A stretch of 64,000 bases of DNA from Plutella xylostella (Eukaryota; Arthropoda; Insecta; Lepidoptera; Plutellidae), in assembly GCF_932276165.1 (NCBI RefSeq), contig NC_063997.1:6520001-6584000 (forward strand), in the 5' to 3' direction. The position numbers and the translations under genes are program-made. Numbering within the stretch: position 1 is the first letter of the stretch; each line of letters opens with the position of its first letter. The notes below the pieces were generated by a model. It made no database searches and was not told where the DNA came from. It worked only from the letters and a program-made list of their open reading frames with translations. Of this stretch, positions 56,947 through 64,000 are shown piece after piece.

Positions 56947-59332
56947 TTTAAACTAGCCTTCGCCCTCCAGCTCAGCTTTTTAACCTTTAAATGCTTAGAG
57001 ATGATTATAAATATCAATATCTTAATACTAAATCGTTTCAGTAGATGAGTCTGAGTTTCAAACCTGCGTTGATATCTTCGATTATGTATAACATACTTTT
57101 ATTGCCTGTAACATAATTACAGACAGTGACAGCATGTTTTTTATCCAACCGGGTGGTCATTATACAGACATTGTGAAACAGGTCCTTAGTTACATTTTTG
57201 CAGTCAACAGTCATACGCAGCACCAATGCAGAATATCCCCCAAATTCATAGAGCTTTTTGACACTCTACAATAGGATTAAAATTGACGTTGTGGTATCCG
57301 AATTTCAACTTTTTGACTGACATAAAAAGTCGAAACTCGTGTGTTTCAAAGTAAATTTTAACCTTGTTGTTAATTTACAATACGGTCTATGAATTTGAGG
57401 GTTAGTCTACTGGCCATCTCGGATTCATTTCTCGGCCCGCTCGACACCCGCTCATGGAAAATAAAGCAAGTTGAATTTGAAACCGCTCAACTGCAGGAAA
57501 TCTCTATCAGATAGCGATATCTCTTCTTGGACGACGCCCAGGATCGGGGAATGGTACTGAAACCTTAGATATAAACGTTCATTTTTGGACTAGATATGGC
57601 GAAAAACTACAACACATTATACGGAACATACATGGTTTAAAGAAATGTTATTTTAATACTTGTTTTATATGGTATTTGTAATGCCATAGTTCCTACTTAC
57701 CACGTTTGTCAATCAATAGTTATTGAAATTTTTACTATTGCTTCAAGCTGCATAGCCTACTACAGTTTTAGACCTTAGCTAGGATAACAGAGACAAAGTA
57801 CTGACTTTTGTTCGGCCCTCTGATAACGTTAAGACCAAACGTAAGCTATAAGAACATTCAATCTTCAAATCAAGTTCTGCCAATGTATGATCCAACAATG
57901 ACAAGATAAACATATTTAAAGTGATCAAACTTAGTTGCTCTTTCTATTAATTTCATGTATTTTTATCTTCCTGTGCACTATTAATCTGAAATTCAAAACA
58001 CTCGAGAACTTCAAAAAAACTTGGTAGGTAAAAGTCAAGATAGTTCCCTTCCAAGATCGCTGTTGGCGGCGGCCCAGTGTGCCGATGGTACTTACAGATA
58101 GTCTGGCGGGATGTGATACTAAATGTATGAACTTGTGCTGTTACTATTAAATGAAGAGAAAAACTCCGTAGGGTTTTGGCATGAGAACGTTATGACGCCG
58201 TTTCATTGCTTCATGAAACACGTTTGATTGTTTCATAGATATGTCTAAAAGCTCCGTATACCTACTTTTGTTTTTTGGCTTCCGTAGGCTAATAAGGGCT
58301 GAGAACAGAACTATTATTATGTTTGTAGTTTCCAAATTAGTAAATTCTATAACTTTTAGCTCCAATTTCTCCATAGTTGGTTAGATCTCCATAATTACAT
58401 ATGTTAAATTCTTGACAGATGTGTCAAAAGTCAAGCAATAATCCCTGGTTATGCTCTAACCCACTATGGCGAAATTGGGACTTAAACGAGTTCAAAATAT
58501 CACCGCTAAGAGTGCCGGAGCCGCGGTCGATCACTGCTAAATTGGTAATTAATGAGCACAAGGAAAGTTCTCCTTAGGCCTGGCTTCCCAGACAATTACA
58601 GAACAAATTGGCTTTTGATTTAACTATTTATTCTTTCGTGTGTACGCCTGTATTACAGTTTACTTTGCACGCCACTTTAGATTTGAGGACGATCGAGGTT
58701 TGCCCATGAAAAGCTCACTGAAAGCAAACTGAAAGCTTGTGAAAAGTTTCAGTAGCATAGCAATTTACCTAGTGGGTGGAACTTTTTCATTGCTCGCGAG
58801 TGTATTATTGGCTTATCGGATATTTAGTTTAAGTAAGTACACTGTTTTTGATGTAGGTGCATAAATCGTAGTAAGTGGATATGTAGCATAAAGCATCATA
58901 CTGAATACTTGTACGATTGTGTAAACAGCACTTGTCAACCTACATGGTTGGTTACATTACACCCCTTACGATTTGTGAATAGTTTGACCGACATCTCTAA
59001 CCGAAATCATAAAAAAACCCTGTAAATGCGACAACAATGTTACCAACAAAACTAAAAGAACTTTGTATTTTGCCTAAGCATATTCTATTCCATAATTTAC
59101 ATAGTGACTTTATACTGTCCAAATAAGGCATATGGAGTAGAGGACAAAGGAAGATTTCGGCCGTAGTTTTGTCGGCTAATCCATCAGTGACGTAATAATC
59201 CTTCCTTATGTATGTCAGAGAGAATTTAAGTAGACCTATGTATGTCCCAGTCAGTGAATCAGGACAGTATAATGAAACTGTAGAGATGCTTAGATTCAAC
59301 TTTGGCTTTGGCTTTGATACGAATTATACATT
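56947..59332. other. probable intron, nothing recognised
   Basis: AT-rich DNA with scattered short open frames (for example 58147-58374, minus) that show no family signature. Confidence 0.35.
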
Positions 59333-59548
59333 ACTAGCTGTTCCCGCGCGCTTCGCTTCGCCTTATAAAGTTTTCCCGTGGGAATTCCGGGATAAAAAGT
59401 AGCATATGTTCTTTCCCAGGGTCTAGACCGTATGTATTCCAAATTTCATTCAAATCCGTTCAGTAGTTTTGGCGTGAAAGAGTAACAGACAGACAGACAG
59501 ACAGATAGACAGACACAGTTACTTTCGCATTTATAATATTAGTTAGGA
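59333..59548 (-). repeat. ubiquitous lepidopteran repeat, copy 3, with ACAG and GGATTA microsatellites
   Basis: Closely matches copy 2. An ACAGACAGACAG run lies inside at about 59486-59515, and GGATTAGGATTAGGAT follows its end. Microsatellite growth at these two places is a usual feature of this family. Confidence 0.7.
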
Positions 59549-62500
59549 TTAGGATTAGGATAGGCACAATGCACAATATACCTAGGTAGTAGGTAGTGGT
59601 CCCATACCATGATGCAGCGATGGCGTGCCTGGAGGCTGTGGCTAATCGGCTTCCAGTCCAATTCCGCGTCACACGAGCGGAATGCCTCCCGCATTCCCTC
59701 TCGCGATCATATTCGGATGTGGCGTCTATAACAGAACCGGTAGAAACATTGCCGTGCCTGTAATTAAGTCATCCGTCAGACCAATATAACATGGCGTTCG
59801 AGAAAACTTCTATACTTACCGACTTTTCTAAGGTGTACATTCAAGCGTATATACTTACTATATACACTGTCGCTCCTGGTTTGGTGTGAATACAGCAATA
59901 GCGGGTAGTGAGAGAGTAGGCGGCCGGGTGAGGGACCGCAGTAAGTAGGTCGGGCGCCCCCCCGCCCCGCACCCCCGCAGCCCGCGCCTTGTCGCTTTCA
60001 CTGCGTCTACCGCTCCGGATAAAGGCTAATTTTATTGCGTTACATTCGATCGTGTCTCCCCAGCGGTTACTCGTTTTATTGAGATAAAATGAATCGCTCA
60101 ATTTCAATGTCGACGCGAACAAGTACTTATCAGGGCCGGAGACAGTCGAAGCTCAGGTAGCGGAGAGGAACCCACCGCCTTCATTTATTAGCTTAGTTTA
60201 CGAGCCCTCGTGTTAGATTGCCAGTTGTGTGATTTTGTTACGAATAGGAAGTTCAGTTTATCTGTGAATGCGAACATTCGTTGCATTTGTTATTGTTTAT
60301 CTCCGTAGTGGAGGTATCTTTATAGCCTGGAATGGGGCCTGAGCAGTAGAAAGGCTGGGTTTATTCGTAGCGATCGCGATGTGGAAATAGCCTAGCCTCT
60401 CTTAGCTTATTTATCGCTGCCATAAGAGCATGCATTAACCTATTTACAGGGTTTGCCTCGCGAAGAATGCGCCCACATATTGTGTTAACAACATGAGAGA
60501 GATTTTTTTGCATTGCCGCAGCGCACTGCAATAATAAATCACAGCTGTTGACAAGGTCGTTTTGTTTAACCGATCAGTTAAACTATTTCTACCTAGGTAT
60601 ATAAGAATTTAGGATTACACCGCAAGGGGTGAGCGGAAACTGTGTGTAGCTAGTGAGCTTTCCAAATAAATCGCTCGGGATTTAGGTGACCTATTGGGTG
60701 GGGTTTGAGGTCTGACGTTACATAAAAGTTCGTTTAGATTTTAGATGTTGAAAGTTGGTGAAAAGCAAATAAGGTTAGGATCACTTGGAATTCTTAAGGT
60801 GTAGAGTAGATATTTCGTAAGATGACTGTGCAAGTTCGTAGTAAACTAGTAGGTAAGTAAAAGCCAAGTGGAAGGATGGTGGACATTAATCCGGGACGCG
60901 CCGGTATTCGCCAGTTCATTCGCTAGTATAAATAGGTGTCGTTCAACTCATTTGACGTGTAATTATTTTCGTTCCGCGACCAGCCGACGTGACCGCCTTA
61001 ATTGCACGCCCCGCTCTCATTTTTCGTCAGCTGCGAACCTAATTTATGAGGTTTGGTGTCCCTAATTAATTCGCTCTTTTTCCCCCTTATCTGCATATAA
61101 AACGGAACAGTATTATGTCGATTTAACGAAGTAAGTAGGTACGTATATACATTGACAGGGTCACTGTACGGGAATGATAGTTTAGATAGCTAGTTAACAA
61201 CGGATATTTTGAGAGAGATTGCAAAACGTTCTTTCGAATAACGACAGTGCCGGTGGTCAGACGCGAATGGAGATCCTCTGAGATATTTTTCGCCCAAACC
61301 GACAGTTTGGTCATCAAATTAGGGAGGGGAAACCCTTTGTGTAAGTCTTGCAGACACCTTTATGGGCGGGAGGCCCGTCGACCGCCATAACTCGGCCCAA
61401 GCTGCGCCCACACGCGTCATTTGAGCTTCACAAAGAAGTTTCAGTCCATGTCCAGTACTTTATATCTCGTTAGCGTAATATTTCCCCCCAGATTCAATGA
61501 ACAATGCACACGAATAATAAGGGAGACGTGGATGGGGTCACGAGGCGTGGGTCACGTGACCCACAGGGGTGAGGGGGGGGCGCCTGTTTTTGTGCACTTA
61601 CCAACTAACAAAACACTCTCAGCATAACAGCATAATGTTGGATGTTTTTGTTCCCAACTATCTCAAAGTTGGTGTGATAAAAGCGATGATAAATAACGAA
61701 ATGGAAATAAACTCGGGCTTGTTAGAGGTGCGCGCTGAAATAACTAAAAGTAGAACGCTTTTGTTTACCTGCTTTTCGTCTAAATAGAGAAAGGTAAGTT
61801 GTCATGGGTCGAGCGTTAAAATTAATTTCCGTTCAGTTATTCATAATAATAAGAAATAATTTTATTTAAGTAACCTGTGTAATCTGTTTGATATTGATAA
61901 GTAGTTCAAAAATATTATGACTATGATATTTTTTTATAAATTAACTTCTATTATTGAAAAGGGCTTATGACTTGCACAAGTTGCACACTTGACCAGCGTC
62001 GAACTTTTTTCACTCTTTGAAACAAAATACTGCCAAGATGTTTACTTATAGTTCAACAACCTAGTAGCGACGACAATAGCAGAACATTTACTTATTCCAC
62101 TCTCCTTGAATACCAAACTATATCACACTTTGGACTTCGAATGTAGGAGAAGTACCGACGGTCTCACTTATTTTTGTGCTTGTGGAATTTTATTCTTTTT
62201 CTAAGTTTCTTGGCATCTTGGTGACATAAGATCTCTAATATGGGTTTATAGCAACATAAACGATCGTATAAATAACTAATTTATTTGAACACAGTGATAA
62301 TTTGTAGTCTCTATGATCCGTAATCGAGGTTTAAATTTAAAATAACTATAGACGCTTTCCCGATATTGGTAAAGCACACTAAATTTTTTGATCTTTCTTG
62401 CTTTGTGTATCTTTAGTAAGCTAATATAGTTGAGTATAATAAAAAATATGGTAAGTATAATAAAATAAAGGTATATAGAGACTGACGGACAACAAAATTA

Positions 62501-63723
62501 TCCGACAAGGGTTCTGTTTTTTCCCTTTGAGGTAAAGAACCGTATTGAACGAAATATTAACTATTACAACGAAAGTTTAGGACTCCCTTGCATGGTATTG
62601 TATCCAAAATAAATAAATTATAATTTTTACTCTCTTCTCTGTAACTCGTTGTCTTAAAGCACAGCTTATAGCGGGGGTGCAATCGCGCGACGGTAATCCA
62701 CGCGACGTTGTTATACAATGCAGATTGGGCCGTCACTCACCGGCACTGCTTACAGCATACTGTAGCTGTGACTGGAACAGATTCCCTCCACCACTGTACC
62801 TTCACTAGGTACCTACGTGCCGGGTACGACTGTGAGTGCAATCCAGAACTGATTAGATTATTCCACGGAGAGTGGTCTGGAGAAAGCATTTCAGCGTTTT
62901 ATTTTGCATAGAGAATTCGCTTTTTGTGTGCAGATCGTAGAGTCTTACTTACATGCTTTAAACTATTTTTTTGGAATAAAGATTTGTGTTTTTTAGTCTG
63001 GACAAATATAAACATGCTTTCACACTGACACGAAAGAAGAAGTGAGAGCGTCAAAATAAATGGTAAGTATCCATACCGATTCTATGCAAGGGTATTTTTT
63101 CAGATCATAAATACTTTTTTTACTGGTACTGTGTTTGGCAAAAGTTAATTAACGCAGCGAGCAGATAGAAACTCACATCAGCTTATCCGTTACACTACTC
63201 CGATTACAAGATGGAGAAGCATAATAATCTCACCTTCCGATATTTTAATTCGGTTTATGACGAAGCTCCGTAGCAGTGGAGAATAAGGCCTCAAGTTTTA
63301 CACTTGATAATCGTCTACATATATGTATCCTGCCACACATATATAGGTACCCAAGTACTTATAGCTATTACTATATCTAGTGCAAGATCAGCTGAAACCA
63401 ATATCTTATTTACAGGCTTATTGAAACTATCACATTTTATAGGTAGTGTTAACCCGATTAAATTGAAAAGTAAGAAATATCATACTTATAAATATAATGT
63501 AGTAAATAGTGGCAGCAATACAATAAAGTAGAAATAAAAGAAGAAAGTACCTACTTAGGTTAATGAAAATATAAAAGGCACTATAATTATGTCAGTGCAA
63601 AGCACTGCAAACCTAAGTAGGATTATGCAATAGGTACCTACACACCTACCTACTGAACAAAGAAATATACAACGAAGCAGCTAAGAAAATAATTACCAAA
63701 GTGGAAAATCAGAGTCAGTTTGT
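59549..63723. other. probable intron, no gene recognised
   Basis: Mixed composition with a GC-rich patch at about 59930-60010. No exon with a recognisable product, tRNA, or clear terminal-repeat element was found. Confidence 0.35.
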
Positions 63724-64000
63724 AACTAGATAGATAGATAGATAATTCTTTATTGCACACAAACACAGAAATTACAATAGAATATGCACAACATAGACGG
63801 TACAAATGGCGGCCTTATTACTAAGAGTAATTTCTTCCAGACTACCTCGGAGGAGAGAAATTATACAAAAGAAAAGGGGAAAGTGCAAAAAATTACAAAC
63901 ATAACTTATAAAAGGAAAAATTAACAATTATATAAAATGATACCTAATCTATACCTAGTAATAGGTAATATAAACTACATACAACATACTTATATACTTA
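63724..64000 (-). mobile_element. 3' end of a non-LTR retrotransposon, running off the window
   Basis: On the minus strand AT-rich sequence ends in AATAAAGAATTATC followed by a TATC microsatellite (63728-63743). The adjoining sequence with AAATGGCGGCCTTATTACTA and AAGAGTAATTTCTTCCAG is, from memory, a frequent lepidopteran 3' UTR repeat. The coding part lies beyond the window. Confidence 0.55.

Noticed and set aside
1..64000. CRISPR arrays, operons, prokaryotic signals or an intact viral genome
   Set aside because: The window is eukaryotic nuclear DNA with spliced insect genes; no regularly spaced repeat-spacer array or viral structural gene was seen.

Overview
The window is nuclear DNA of a moth or butterfly (Lepidoptera). 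The genes are split by GT-AG introns and separated by AT-rich DNA. The window is dense with small inverted-repeat (MITE-like) elements, tRNA-derived SINE heads, the common lepidopteran 'CCCAGCAGTG' and 'ACTAATATTATAAATGCG' repeats, RTE debris and two Jockey/CR1-group non-LTR retrotransposons. The species was not identified.

Layout. 1-11 kb: no convincing gene. It holds three structures bounded by terminal inverted repeats (about 1074-3275, 4551-8213, 9065-10219), small MITEs, a 182-bp tandem duplication and a SINE head. 11-30 kb: the drk/GRB2 adaptor gene on the minus strand, six coding exons giving the full 211-residue SH3-SH2-SH3 protein. Its 7.0-kb and 8.8-kb introns carry a MITE cluster, a 1-kb element with a clean 8-bp target duplication, a YqaJ/SWIM-type first exon facing a broken THAP finger, an RTE fragment with an 11-bp target duplication, and a 4.2-kb non-LTR element. 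30-33.4 kb: RpSA (40S ribosomal protein SA) on the plus strand, head to head with drk, with a pyrimidine-rich initiator and a non-coding first exon. 33.9-37.2 kb: a SUN-domain (LINC complex) gene on the minus strand, its C-terminal exons resolved and its N-terminus only partly so. 39.5-41.3 kb: two closely spaced intronless genes for secreted or membrane proteins I do not recognise, the second Pro/Tyr-rich. 42-46.2 kb: a cassette bounded by inverted repeats that contains one plausible first exon, then a 5'-truncated, frameshifted non-LTR copy on the minus strand. 48.7-50.3 kb: a GC-rich promoter or first-exon region with a Pro-rich coding exon that ends at a strong splice donor. 50.3-64 kb: probably the long first intron of that gene, carrying a 54-bp perfect palindrome, a Harbinger-type MITE, two copies of a ubiquitous repeat, and the 3' end of another retroelement at the right edge.

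The main genes are housekeeping: receptor tyrosine kinase signalling (drk), translation (RpSA) and nuclear-envelope linkage (SUN). Only drk and RpSA are physically coupled, through a shared 0.8-kb intergenic region. The observations most worth following up are a coding-like 36-codon extension behind the drk stop codon, the opposed YqaJ/SWIM and THAP fragments, GC-rich patches in an otherwise AT-rich retrotransposon, the twin intronless genes, and the perfect palindrome.
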